Virus record (IMG/VR): IMGVR_UViG_3300000956_000028
Location: 1-42,665 of that record
Length of the DNA: 42,665 nucleotides
Origin: a virus
Reading direction: 5' to 3' (one strand)
The notes beneath the pieces are model-generated. The model was not told the DNA's origin. It was given only the letters and a program-made list of their open reading frames with translations, and did no database searches. Shown piece by piece: positions 1 through 7,429 of this stretch (its first letter is position 1; each line of letters starts with the position of its first letter). The position numbers were made by a program, and so were the translations under genes.

Positions 1-248
1 TTGCGCAGCTTCCAGAGCTGGTTCTCCTGCAGCTTGCAGTAGTAGGGGTACGCCGACGAGCTGTACTTGAGCAGCTTGATCGTGAAGATGTACTGGAAGG
101 TGTCGTCCTTCTTGGACTGACCGTCCTCGACCTTGACGATGCGAGCTCGGTAGTCACCCTCAGGTACCCGTCGCGTGTTGAACTGCGACTGATCCTTGAC
201 GTTGGAGAAGTCGACTACCTTCTTGGATGACTTGGTTGCTTCAGCCAT
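1..248 (-). CDS. Putative ssDNA-binding protein (C-terminus cut off by the window edge)
   Basis: Eighty-two codons are present and the frame is still open at base 1, so the C-terminus lies outside the window. After a lysine/serine-rich start there is VPEGDYRARIVKVEDG, then a beta-rich stretch and the segment YPYYCKLQENQLWKLRN. This pattern is typical of small phage single-strand-DNA-binding proteins that accompany Sak4-type recombinases in actinophages; the family assignment is from memory of that pattern. It starts at the ATG at 248, eight bases after the stop of the Sak4-like gene, with a weak AGTGAG ribosome site. The position, directly after a nuclease and a recombinase, suggests that it coats ssDNA for annealing or replication. 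Confidence 0.55.
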   Translation of the reverse strand, partial: MAEATKSSKKVVDFSNVKDQSQFNTRRVPEGDYRARIVKVEDGQSKKDDTFQYIFTIKLLKYSSSAYPYYCKLQENQLWKLR

Positions 249-256
249 GCTGTAAC

Positions 257-1099
257 TCACTTCTTCTTAGGAGCTGCCGTCGCAGCTCGTTTCTTGGGGA
301 GCTCCCCGGTTCTCATCAGCGTGACAAGTTTCGGGATTGTGGGATTGCGGATGTAGTCAGGGAGTACGAAGTCCGATCGATAGCCAGTGTCATACCGGGC
401 AGACTCACCAACCCAGAGACGTCGTTCTTTCTTCGGCGGATCATCATCGGTTCGTACTACATAGATTCGCCCGATCACATCCACGATCGAGTTGGCCGAA
501 CCTCGAACGCCCTTCGGAAGATCAGGGACGTAGGCAGCTTCATTGCCGTCGTAGTCCTCGTCCTCCTCCGAGTCGATCGCGTCGACCTGCCTCTCCTGGG
601 CGGTGAAGACAATGCCCATGGGAAGATTGTGGTATTTGTTCAGCATCTCTTTCATGAGCTCGCCCGACTTACCGTAGTCGCGCTGCTGAACCATTCCCGG
701 GATACGCGTGAGACTCTTCTCTTCCTCGAGCTTCATCACGTACTTGAGTGAGATGTTGGCCATCTTGGTAAGACCATCAGGCACTACCCACTCGAAGGGG
801 TGACCCGCGCCGAACTCGCAGTTCTTGTCCGGGCACTTGTTGACATGGCGCAGATACTCATACGCCTCATCCATGTCCTCCCATCGGTCAACAGGCCAGA
901 CATGGGGGTTTTTCTTCTTCATCTCGTCAGTGCCCTGCTCAGGGTCAAGAACGAGGGTCTTTCCCACACCTGCCGAGAGGCCGAAGGTGGTCTTACCCTT
1001 CTTGTTGCGGGAGTAGATGAGAAACCGGGGCCAACGTTTGTGATCAGCTGGCCGCCTCATCTTGGCAGCCGCGATCTTCATGTAGTCTTTCTCAGGCAC
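257..1099 (-). CDS. Sak4-like RecA-fold ATPase (ssDNA annealing/recombination)
   Basis: A 280-residue P-loop ATPase. The Walker A region is RNKKGKTT (residues 31-38), followed by LDPEQGTDE (51-59), the acidic strand that marks the AAA_24/Sak4 group, and a Walker-B-like hydrophobic strand FEWVVPDGLTKM. A lysine-rich C-terminal tail ends the protein. Sak4 proteins are minimal RecA-core ATPases that work with an ssDNA-binding protein in phage recombination. The gene starts at GTG 1099, whose G is also the last base of the upstream TAG stop; GGAG lies about 7 bases upstream. An internal ATG at 1081 is the alternative start. The neighbours (Cas4-like nuclease upstream, ssDNA-binding protein downstream) make a plausible recombination set. 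Confidence 0.75.
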   Translation of the reverse strand: MPEKDYMKIAAAKMRRPADHKRWPRFLIYSRNKKGKTTFGLSAGVGKTLVLDPEQGTDEMKKKNPHVWPVDRWEDMDEAYEYLRHVNKCPDKNCEFGAGHPFEWVVPDGLTKMANISLKYVMKLEEEKSLTRIPGMVQQRDYGKSGELMKEMLNKYHNLPMGIVFTAQERQVDAIDSEEDEDYDGNEAAYVPDLPKGVRGSANSIVDVIGRIYVVRTDDDPPKKERRLWVGESARYDTGYRSDFVLPDYIRNPTIPKLVTLMRTGELPKKRAATAAPKKK

Positions 1100-1269
1100 T
1101 AGGGCTCCATAGGCGGTTCATCTGAGTCTCCCATGACCCACGCGAGGGCATCACGTACACCCTCTTCGTAGCTCATGCCGGGCACTCGAGTACCTTCTTC
1201 AGCTGCAACCGCTGCAGCCTCATTCCGCTGGTCCTCGATCTCTTCTTCAGTGGGGGAGATATCCGCCAT
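1099..1269 (-). CDS. Small acidic protein, 56 aa, unknown function
   Basis: A short frame starting MADISPTEEEIEDQRNEAA and ending in a proline/acid-rich tail (DEPPMEP). It is strongly acidic, mostly helical by composition, and has no cysteines or membrane segment. Its ATG (1269-1267) overlaps the stop of the upstream gene by one base (TGATG), and its TAG overlaps the GTG of the Sak4-like gene by one base, so it fits exactly between its neighbours and is probably translationally coupled to both. I do not recognise the family. A role as an accessory to the recombinase is only a guess from position. Confidence 0.6.
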   Translation of the reverse strand: MADISPTEEEIEDQRNEAAAVAAEEGTRVPGMSYEEGVRDALAWVMGDSDEPPMEP

Positions 1270-1628
1270 CAGATGTCCACCCGCTCACGAAGTACATTGA
1301 CCAACATTCGAATCTCGTCAGCGGTGTGAGCCAGAATCTTCAGCTCCTCCGCCATGCCGCTGGTACCCGGGTCCATGCCCTCAGACATCCCCGGGCCTGC
1401 CTTCTCCTCGCGCTCAGGAGCCAGGATGGGATCCAGTACCTTCTTCAGGAAGGTAACTGCCTCACCAAGACCATTCAGGTTCTCCCGAAGCTCTCGGATG
1501 TTGGAGGTGATGTGTCGGTACTCCCGATCCATCGCCATCATGGGCTTGTCGTCGGACTCATAAGCTTCGGTTCTCATCTTGAGTATCCTTTTCTCTCTCC
1601 ATCTGGGGTCGTACGAAGTGGGGTTCAT
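1269..1628 (-). CDS. Hypothetical helical protein, 119 aa
   Basis: Starts at ATG 1628, which overlaps the upstream stop by one base (TGATG) with AAGGAG six bases before it; a GTG one codon upstream is the alternative. The first third is basic (YDPRWREKRILKMR). The middle and the end are long amphipathic helices (HITSNIRELRENLNGLGEAV and ILAHTADEIRMLVNVLRERV) separated by a Gly/Pro/Met linker. This looks like a small oligomeric, coiled-coil-forming protein. It sits between the Cas4-like nuclease and the Sak4-like gene. No known domain is recognised. Confidence 0.6.
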   Translation of the reverse strand: MNPTSYDPRWREKRILKMRTEAYESDDKPMMAMDREYRHITSNIRELRENLNGLGEAVTFLKKVLDPILAPEREEKAGPGMSEGMDPGTSGMAEELKILAHTADEIRMLVNVLRERVDI

Positions 1629-2752
1629 CACATCTCCTTGTTCGGATCTTCCCCGGCCTTATCGGAGTAGTAGCTCATCGGGTCACCTACTTCATAGTTC
1701 TGCTTGATCAGCGGGCGCGTGTTCCCCCCGATAAGTTCTGTTGTACACAGGTCGCGATAGCTGCACATGTACTCGCAGTGCCTGCCCACTGTGCGCTCCA
1801 CACCTTCTGACCAGTCGTAGGTGTTCATGCGCTCAGCAGTTCGGCGAGCCTCGAGCAATACCTGGCGAATCGTCTCAGGCGACTTCTCGATCACACTGCG
1901 TTGGAAGAAGGGGCTTGTCTGCAGGGCGCCCGGCTCATATCGCTGGGCCTTCAACCTAGCAGCCTTCTGCTTGATCTCCGGCGTGATCTTCAGCCCGTCC
2001 TCGCGCTGGTACTGCTTGATGGTGTGGATATAGGTCGGGTAGTCGGTCTCAACATCCTTAAGGGAGAGACGCTGACGGGAAGTACCCTTGTAAGCCAGTT
2101 GAGGAACCGTCGGGGCCTTCCACCGGACATAGTTCCAAATGAACCCTTGCACAGGGATCTTGTTCTGATGAGCCACCCAAGTGTACAGCGGTGATTGCGT
2201 ATCGAGCAGCCTGTAGTCAAGCTTGGGGAGCGTCTTATGTGTCTTGTGGTCGACCAAGTATAGGCCGAATTGGTTCTCGATCAATGCGTCGAACTTGATC
2301 CTGATGAGAACCCCATCGAGCTCTGCGGTCAGCTCGAGCTCAGTTTCATGATAGGTCCACGGGTCGTTCTTGTAGTGCCAGAAGTAGGAGTTCATGATGG
2401 TTTCAATCTCCGACGGCATGTCGCCATAGAAGTCCTTGTCGCCATCTGACATGTTCTCGAACTGATGACTCAGCTTGGTGTGGAGCTTCATCCAGTCCTT
2501 GCCTTTGGCATCCTCCTCGAGCAATGAGTGAACCCAAGTCCCTCGCTTCAGCGGTGAGCCCAACCTCTTGGGCTTGAGCCGGTGTACATACTTGTACTCG
2601 GCTTGCTTGATACAACGACGGAAAGCCCCGAGCATCGAGTTTGTCAGGATCGGCATACCCGTCTCGGGGTGGGGGTAGAGCGCTCCGCTCGGCTCTGTAG
2701 GCGGCTGGGGCCACTTAGTGAAGTCAAGAGTACGAATGGTTGCTGGCATCAT
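1628..2752 (-). CDS. Cas4/RecB-like PD-(D/E)XK exonuclease with Fe-S cysteines
   Basis: A 374-residue nuclease of the PDDEXK_1 type. GTWVHSLLE (residues 71-79) matches the conserved RecB-family GxxVH helix. The metal site is KFDALI (Asp155) followed by LVDHKTHK (Asp168, Lys170). Four cysteines, one near the N-terminus (Cys47) and three near the C-terminus (Cys326, Cys330, Cys336), give the Cas4/AddB pattern that holds a 4Fe-4S cluster. Such phage enzymes resect DNA ends to give ssDNA for annealing, which fits the Sak4-like and ssDNA-binding genes downstream. Two ATGs are possible (2752 and 2749); the AAGGA site is better spaced from 2749. A promoter within an inverted repeat lies just upstream (2769-2813). 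Confidence 0.8.
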   Translation of the reverse strand: MMPATIRTLDFTKWPQPPTEPSGALYPHPETGMPILTNSMLGAFRRCIKQAEYKYVHRLKPKRLGSPLKRGTWVHSLLEEDAKGKDWMKLHTKLSHQFENMSDGDKDFYGDMPSEIETIMNSYFWHYKNDPWTYHETELELTAELDGVLIRIKFDALIENQFGLYLVDHKTHKTLPKLDYRLLDTQSPLYTWVAHQNKIPVQGFIWNYVRWKAPTVPQLAYKGTSRQRLSLKDVETDYPTYIHTIKQYQREDGLKITPEIKQKAARLKAQRYEPGALQTSPFFQRSVIEKSPETIRQVLLEARRTAERMNTYDWSEGVERTVGRHCEYMCSYRDLCTTELIGGNTRPLIKQNYEVGDPMSYYSDKAGEDPNKEM

Positions 2753-2768
2753 GTTCCTTGGTCGGCGG

Positions 2769-2813
2769 ATGAGTAATCTTATCGTAGGCGGCCCCGGCCA
2801 GTCAATTACTCAT
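2769..2813 (-). promoter_or_regulatory. Leftward promoter inside a 9-bp inverted repeat
   Basis: Read leftward there is a -35 TTGACT (2805-2800), an 18-base spacer and a -10 TAAGAT (2781-2776). The flanks are a perfect inverted repeat, ATGAGTAAT (2769-2777) and ATTACTCAT (2805-2813). One arm covers the upstream end of the -35 and the other the region of the start site, with a GGCC-rich centre. The promoter precedes the Cas4-like nuclease. The repeat could be an operator or an RNA hairpin; nothing here decides which. Confidence 0.5.
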
Positions 2814-3022
2814 GATCCGCGCCGCTTAGCTTGGGAGGTTGTATGCCAATGGTGGCAGAATTCGCACTGGTATGCTCGGATCGGCTCCTCGCGGAATCGA
2901 TGCTTCCGGTGCCTGGTAATGCTCATCACGATGTTGGACATCTTGATCATGGCATCTAGCTCAGTATCAAAGCTCTCTTTTCCGGTCTTGGGGCAATTGG
3001 GCAGCTTAGTCATAGTCATCAT
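2810..3022 (-). CDS. Small zinc-finger-like protein, 70 aa
   Basis: Starts with two near-adjacent ATGs (3022, 3019). The first overlaps the stop of the upstream 41-aa gene (ATGA), which favours 3022. The N-terminal half includes NCPKTGKESFDTELDAM and the C-terminal half has YQCEFCHHWHTTSQ. One cysteine early, then CxxCHxWH, resembles a small C2H2-like zinc site common in uncharacterised actinophage replication-region proteins. The C-terminus is basic (AKRRGS). A nucleic-acid-binding role is an inference from this composition. Confidence 0.65.
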   Translation of the reverse strand: MMTMTKLPNCPKTGKESFDTELDAMIKMSNIVMSITRHRKHRFREEPIRAYQCEFCHHWHTTSQAKRRGS

Positions 3023-3144
3023 GCTCTCATTATATCAGCCTCGTCATCAGATGTACACTGCTTATGGCCACTCCATGCTTCATATTCAGGTCGAACTTCG
3101 GGCCAATACACAGTTATATCGGCATCCATCGCGAAGATCGGCAT
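3019..3144 (-). CDS. Small acidic protein, 41 aa, unknown function
   Basis: A short frame in the gap below the polymerase gene. It starts MPIFAMDADITVYWPEVRPE and ends DDEADIMRA. The ATG at 3144 lies 13 bases after the polymerase stop, with GAGAAGTGG in between as ribosome site. Its TGA overlaps the ATG of the next gene (ATGA), as in many coupled pairs in this genome. The TATAAT-like string inside it is read as coding (Asp-Ile-Met). No family is recognised. Confidence 0.55.
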   Translation of the reverse strand: MPIFAMDADITVYWPEVRPEYEAWSGHKQCTSDDEADIMRA

Positions 3145-3157
3145 CTGATTCCACTTC

Positions 3158-5743
3158 TCACGCGGCCAGGGCATCCATACCCCTCCAGTCGTAGACCTGC
3201 TCTTCAGTCAGTTCGACCTTGTCTCCCCACCAGCGGCCCACTGCCACATCGGCAACAATCGGCACGTCGACATGGAGGTCGAACTTCTTCTCCACCAGAC
3301 CCATGTCCTGCATGGTATCTTTGATGATGGGCAGCGCTTCTGCAAGGTAGTCATCCCTGATTTCGTAGTTGATCGCATCATGGACCAGTCCCACACAGTG
3401 AGCCTGGATTCCTCGCTTACGGAACTTCTTGTTGATGGCGACCATAGAGAGTACCGCCAGATCTGAGCCGAAGCCCTGAACCGGGCTGTTGATCGCTTGT
3501 CGTTCTGCCTCAGCACGGACCCCCTGGTCAGGCGAGTAGATGTCGGGCAGATGTCGAATGCGACCCAGCGGTGATTCTACGCGGCCATATTTGTTGACCA
3601 GTCGTCGCTGTCGAGCGTGCCAGGGTAGCAAACCGTCGAAGTGCTGGAAGAATGCCTCCCGTACCGCTCGAGCTTCTTCCTCGGTAAATATTGCGTTGTA
3701 CTTCTCGAACGCAGTCTGGATGAACTTCCGCCACCCCATGCCATAGACGAATCCGAAGTTAACCGCCTTGGCTTTCTTTCGGTCGTCCTTGGTAACCTGC
3801 GATTCAGGAATCCCAAGCACGTTCGCAGCAGTAGCCCGGTGGATGTCAGCACCCATCTTATACAACTGCAGCATCGTACGGTCACGACTGAGGTATGCCG
3901 CGATGCGAAGCTCGATCTGGCTGTAGTCGGACTCAACGAATGTCCAACCCGGTGGAGCTCCAAAGACCCCTCGTACAAGCGGATTCCGAGGTACTTGCTG
4001 CAGATTAACCCCGCGCATCTTGCCCTTGGATACCGAGATCTTATCCTCGTCATTCTTACCCGAGGACAACCGCCCAGTCACCGTGCCGGCCATCTTGAAG
4101 TTGGTGTGGATTCGATGGTCCTCGTCGTACAGCTCAGCGTAGGGTCCAAAGAAGCTCGACATGATCTTCTGGTATTCCACCCGTTCGAGCATCAGAGCGA
4201 CTACAGGATGCTTGTCCTTCAGCGCGAGCATCACCCCTTCGGCCATGCTCGGGTCGCCTGGGGAGCCATTGGGTTTCTCCTTGCCCCTCTCTAGCACAGG
4301 CAGGCCCAAGTGCTCGAAGAGCATCCATCTAGCGAACTTGGAGGCATTGAAGTTGGGCTCGTGGTAAACAGGCCCTCTAGTCTTTAGTACTTTGAGTACA
4401 GGCCAATCGGGTACTGCGACACTATCTGGTACTGACCCCGGCATGAAGAGGTTATCTCGACCTCCCCCCAACCCCGCCTCAACAATGATCTTGTCTTCGA
4501 TCTCTTTGAGCTTTTTCTCAACTACGGGAGTGCGATCGCGGAGGCGGTCAACGTCGATCCAAATGCCTCGGATCTCAGAATCAACGAGGTCATTCGCTCC
4601 AGCTACCATGACGTGCTTGAAGAGCTTGTTCAACTTAGGCTGGCTCTTCAGTTCCTCGGCCACCTGCTGCTTGAGATGGTACATGTACCAGGTATCCAGT
4701 ACGTTATACTCGAGGATGTCATCCAACGGTTTATCTAGCAGATTGCGCGTGTCGATGCCCCAAGGCTCCACACCCAGGCGAGCCATCGCAGCAGGCTTGA
4801 GACCCTTCTGGATGTTTTCGTTTAGTAGGTGTAGTCCGAGCATCGGGTCGAACGTGAGCTTTACTCGGATGCCCAGCCATCTCATCCACTTCACGTCGTA
4901 AGAGCCGTTATGGGCGGTAACGTTCTTGAGAGCCTTCAACTCGGGACGCAGGTACTGAAGTACTGCTTTCCACTTACGTCGCCAAGGTGACTCAGGGTGG
5001 TAAAGGGGCAGAGCAAAGACGAAACTCTTTGGACCCGAACTTGTAGACAAGATGCATGTGGCTGATAGAGATACGATCTTGCCGTCAGGCTTGTAGTAAT
5101 CTGAGACCGTCTCGATGTCGAAGTTGAAGTCATCTACAACCTTGAGGACCTGCTTGAGCTTATCAAGCTTCTCACGAGTATCGATGACCGAGTAGTGGGG
5201 CTTCTTCAGCCCCCCGGTAATGCCCTTGGTCTTGTTCACGAACAGCCGCAGATCGGCCATGTACCCTGGACGTTGACCCGGGTTCCGCTTCACTGATGCC
5301 GGCGAGATAGTTGGAATAACCTCGATACCATCGGGTCGTTCGTGGATTCGACCGCGGTACTTCATGATGCCTGACCGACCGGTAGTGGCCAGCAAAGCCT
5401 CGTTACCCATAGCCAAGATCCACTTGGGCTTGATCAGCTTGATCTCATCCTCGAGATAACTTCGGCATGCCTTGATGTCGGCATTACTCGCGTCCTGCTC
5501 GAAGGTTCGACACTTCAGTGCCGAGGCGAAGAACACATTGCCGAGGTCCAGGCCCATCTCCTCGAGTTCAAGCTCGAGTTCCTTCTGCCATGCAGTAGAG
5601 TTCGGCATCTTGCAGACAACCATGATGTCAGATGTGAGTTTGCCCCACCCCAAGTCACACACAGTATCTGCAGTTTGACTGAGCTTGCAATTCGCACAGT
5701 CGGGGTCTCTGATGTCGATCAGAGGCTGAAGTCGGTTGGCCAT
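3158..5743 (-). CDS. Family-A DNA polymerase fused to an N-terminal uracil-DNA-glycosylase-like Fe-S domain
   Basis: An 861-residue replicative polymerase. Residues 1-175 resemble family-4 uracil-DNA glycosylases: DCANC (Cys16, Cys19) and KCR ... KACRSYL (Cys78, Cys93) could hold a 4Fe-4S cluster. The catalytic motifs are altered, with no GExPG motif and SPAS where HPS is expected. Residues about 200-360 form a 3'-5' exonuclease: FDIE (209-211), AHNGSYD (Asp283) and YNVLD (Asp350). The polymerase part has motif A DYSQIELR (Asp606), motif B KKAKAVNFGFVYG (658-668) and motif C VHDA (Asp789); the usual Glu after the motif C Asp is Ala. Bacillus phage SPO1 polymerase is also described with a glycosylase-like N-terminus. 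It follows dCMP deaminase closely and should replicate the phage genome. Confidence 0.92.
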   Translation of the reverse strand: MANRLQPLIDIRDPDCANCKLSQTADTVCDLGWGKLTSDIMVVCKMPNSTAWQKELELELEEMGLDLGNVFFASALKCRTFEQDASNADIKACRSYLEDEIKLIKPKWILAMGNEALLATTGRSGIMKYRGRIHERPDGIEVIPTISPASVKRNPGQRPGYMADLRLFVNKTKGITGGLKKPHYSVIDTREKLDKLKQVLKVVDDFNFDIETVSDYYKPDGKIVSLSATCILSTSSGPKSFVFALPLYHPESPWRRKWKAVLQYLRPELKALKNVTAHNGSYDVKWMRWLGIRVKLTFDPMLGLHLLNENIQKGLKPAAMARLGVEPWGIDTRNLLDKPLDDILEYNVLDTWYMYHLKQQVAEELKSQPKLNKLFKHVMVAGANDLVDSEIRGIWIDVDRLRDRTPVVEKKLKEIEDKIIVEAGLGGGRDNLFMPGSVPDSVAVPDWPVLKVLKTRGPVYHEPNFNASKFARWMLFEHLGLPVLERGKEKPNGSPGDPSMAEGVMLALKDKHPVVALMLERVEYQKIMSSFFGPYAELYDEDHRIHTNFKMAGTVTGRLSSGKNDEDKISVSKGKMRGVNLQQVPRNPLVRGVFGAPPGWTFVESDYSQIELRIAAYLSRDRTMLQLYKMGADIHRATAANVLGIPESQVTKDDRKKAKAVNFGFVYGMGWRKFIQTAFEKYNAIFTEEEARAVREAFFQHFDGLLPWHARQRRLVNKYGRVESPLGRIRHLPDIYSPDQGVRAEAERQAINSPVQGFGSDLAVLSMVAINKKFRKRGIQAHCVGLVHDAINYEIRDDYLAEALPIIKDTMQDMGLVEKKFDLHVDVPIVADVAVGRWWGDKVELTEEQVYDWRGMDALAA

Positions 5744-5747
5744 ATAC

Positions 5748-6329
5748 TCACCCTATCATCTTGGGGAGGGGAGGCTCAACAAATCGCACAACCTCGATGC
5801 CAGCTGCGTTGAGCAGGTCCACACCATCATGCAGTCGATACTTCTCAACGTACGTGACCTTCTTCAGGCCTGCGTTGATGATCGACATAGCACAGGATCC
5901 GCACGGCTGATGAGTAACTACGAGCTCAGCATCCTCCAGAGCTACCCCGTATCGAGCAGCAAAAGTAATGGCGTTCTGCTCAGCATGCACGGCTTGAGTA
6001 CACCCGGGGGCATTGGGCGTGGGAGTGACAGTAACCGACTTGTCGTCCCAGTAGTAGTAGCTCCCCTCTTCCAGGCTCATTGATCCCTGTAGCTTCTCGT
6101 TCAACTTGCCCAAGGCATCCAGCAATCCCTGGGGGATGGGGGTCATGCCATCGTAGTGCCACTCACCGTGTACACAGTGAGGAAGCCCCGAGGGTGCCCC
6201 ATTGTAGCCCTGCACCAGGATCCGACCCTCACGGTGGATGACACAGCCAACCTGGAGTCGAGGACAAGTACCTCGGTTAGACCAGAGGTAGGCGGTCTCG
6301 ATCAGGGTCTGTTCTCTAGTGGGCCTCAT
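5748..6329 (-). CDS. dCMP deaminase
   Basis: A 193-residue zinc deaminase converting dCMP to dUMP. The zinc and catalytic site is VHAEQNA (His115, Glu117) with PCGSC (Cys143, Cys146). GYNGAPSGLPHC (41-52) is the conserved segment of the dCMP/ComEB group. An insertion of about 50 residues (53-105) separates it from the HAE motif, and is longer than in the smallest family members. Family members are often regulated by dCTP and dTTP; this is not visible here. The start ATG 6329 shares one base with the stop of the thymidylate-synthase-like gene, and the polymerase starts five bases after its end, so deaminase, synthase and polymerase form one transcription unit. Confidence 0.9.
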   Translation of the reverse strand: MRPTREQTLIETAYLWSNRGTCPRLQVGCVIHREGRILVQGYNGAPSGLPHCVHGEWHYDGMTPIPQGLLDALGKLNEKLQGSMSLEEGSYYYWDDKSVTVTPTPNAPGCTQAVHAEQNAITFAARYGVALEDAELVVTHQPCGSCAMSIINAGLKKVTYVEKYRLHDGVDLLNAAGIEVVRFVEPPLPKMIG

Positions 6330-7180
6330 CAGAGTGCTCCGAAGTTGTAATGAGCTCGCCGATCTCGGCTTGGGAGAGCAATAACCTGGGCTTGCATCCA
6401 GGGGACATCACCAACAAAAGCGTGTAGTGATGCAATGTGCATCCGCAGGGTGCCAGGCTGAACTTTGATACGATCTGCGACCCACTGGAGAAGACGGCCC
6501 GCCATGTAAACGTCGTCACGGAAAAACCGGACGATATCACAACTACGCATGAAGTAAGTCGCATGTAGCTTCCCATCTGGGTGAAGGAGGAAGTGATATC
6601 CGAGAGTGCAGGGCACACGCTCGCCCCACTGAGCTGCATGGAGATCTTCCGGGAACCATACCGGCAGATATGCTTGGCGAGACCGGGGATTCTTCTGGAG
6701 AACCTTCACCAAGCTATCAAGGTCTCCGTACTCGAAGCGAATACCCCTGTTAGGCATGCTATCCCCCGATTGAGGATACAAGTATACTGCTTCAGCATAC
6801 CTAGGCCAGAATCGCTCGGGGTATGTGTGGGAAAACTTCTCGTCTTTCTTGTGTTCCGCATTGCCTGATTGGGCATAAGGCCACCACTCGTTGGAGGGGG
6901 GCGGATTCAGGGGATCTCCGCTCACTCGCTCCTGGAAGTGATCCTCTGCCCACGGTCGGTTGGCACCGGTGATGTTTTCCCAGTGGTTCTGGAACTGAGG
7001 GACATCGAACTCGAGGTTAACCCCGAGGAGTTCCTTAGTCACCATATGTGGTTCGGTGACCTTCTGGGCGTGTACTTCACCCCGGTCAAAGGGTTCAGTC
7101 TTCAGCCACTGGTCGGCGATCACGGACATGAGGTTGAGGTGGGAGGGGCGATCAGCGGGCGTGAATGAGTCGATCGTCAT
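6329..7180 (-). CDS. Thymidylate synthase / dCMP hydroxymethylase family enzyme, with Asp at the base-selecting position
   Basis: A 283-residue protein starting at ATG 7180 (AAGGAG six bases upstream; the ATG at 7186 abuts the ribosome site). Folate-dependent pyrimidine-C5 transferase features: nucleophile Cys191 in VPCTLGYHF, phosphate-binding MRSCD (Arg212, Ser213), NPRSRQ (164-169), and SLHAF (His253, Phe255). Eleven residues after Arg212, where thymidylate synthases have Asn (E. coli Asn177) to choose dUMP, this protein has Asp223 in FFRDD. T4 dCMP hydroxymethylase has Asp there, in a similar FRND context, and also SLHVY. The enzyme may therefore add CH2OH or CH3 to dCMP instead of making dTMP. 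dCMP deaminase next door is compatible with either role. Confidence 0.75.
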   Translation of the reverse strand: MTIDSFTPADRPSHLNLMSVIADQWLKTEPFDRGEVHAQKVTEPHMVTKELLGVNLEFDVPQFQNHWENITGANRPWAEDHFQERVSGDPLNPPPSNEWWPYAQSGNAEHKKDEKFSHTYPERFWPRYAEAVYLYPQSGDSMPNRGIRFEYGDLDSLVKVLQKNPRSRQAYLPVWFPEDLHAAQWGERVPCTLGYHFLLHPDGKLHATYFMRSCDIVRFFRDDVYMAGRLLQWVADRIKVQPGTLRMHIASLHAFVGDVPWMQAQVIALPSRDRRAHYNFGAL

Positions 7181-7264
7181 TAGCATCTCCTTGGAAGTGC
7201 GTAGGGATTGATTAGGGAGGGCGGGAGCCCCTCGCTCGCATGATCACTCACGAAGGGCATCCCG

Positions 7265-7429
7265 TCATTTGTCGTCTGCTCCAGGAGCACAGGTCACATG
7301 AACTGCTTGACCCCGTCGGAAGAAGATGCGATCTCCAACCTGGATGTTCTGGTCACAACTGGGGCAGAGAGAAGGGTGCTGGGCAGCAATGCCTGGTTGG
7401 GCATTAGTCTTCGTCTTCCGCCTCGTCAT
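7265..7429 (-). CDS. Small zinc-finger protein, 54 aa
   Basis: A short frame starting MTRRKTKTNAQPG, inside the end of the upstream gene (26-base overlap). GGGGGTGGGG lies before its ATG at 7429. The core CPSCDQNIQVGDRIFFRR...HVTC has the C-x2-C ... H-x2-C spacing of a treble-clef or zinc-ribbon finger. The N-terminus is very basic. Such mini-fingers are common in actinophage genomes and probably bind nucleic acid or a protein partner. The short region between this gene and the next (7187-7264) holds only a GC-rich imperfect hairpin and the next ribosome site. Confidence 0.6.
   Translation of the reverse strand: MTRRKTKTNAQPGIAAQHPSLCPSCDQNIQVGDRIFFRRGQAVHVTCAPGADDK

Noticed and set aside
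3029-3034. A perfect TATAAT on the minus strand six bases before ATG 3022, suggesting a leaderless promoter
   Set aside because: It lies inside the coding sequence of the 41-aa gene, whose stop overlaps the next ATG, and the -35 match (TGTACA) is weak. Coupled translation explains the start better.
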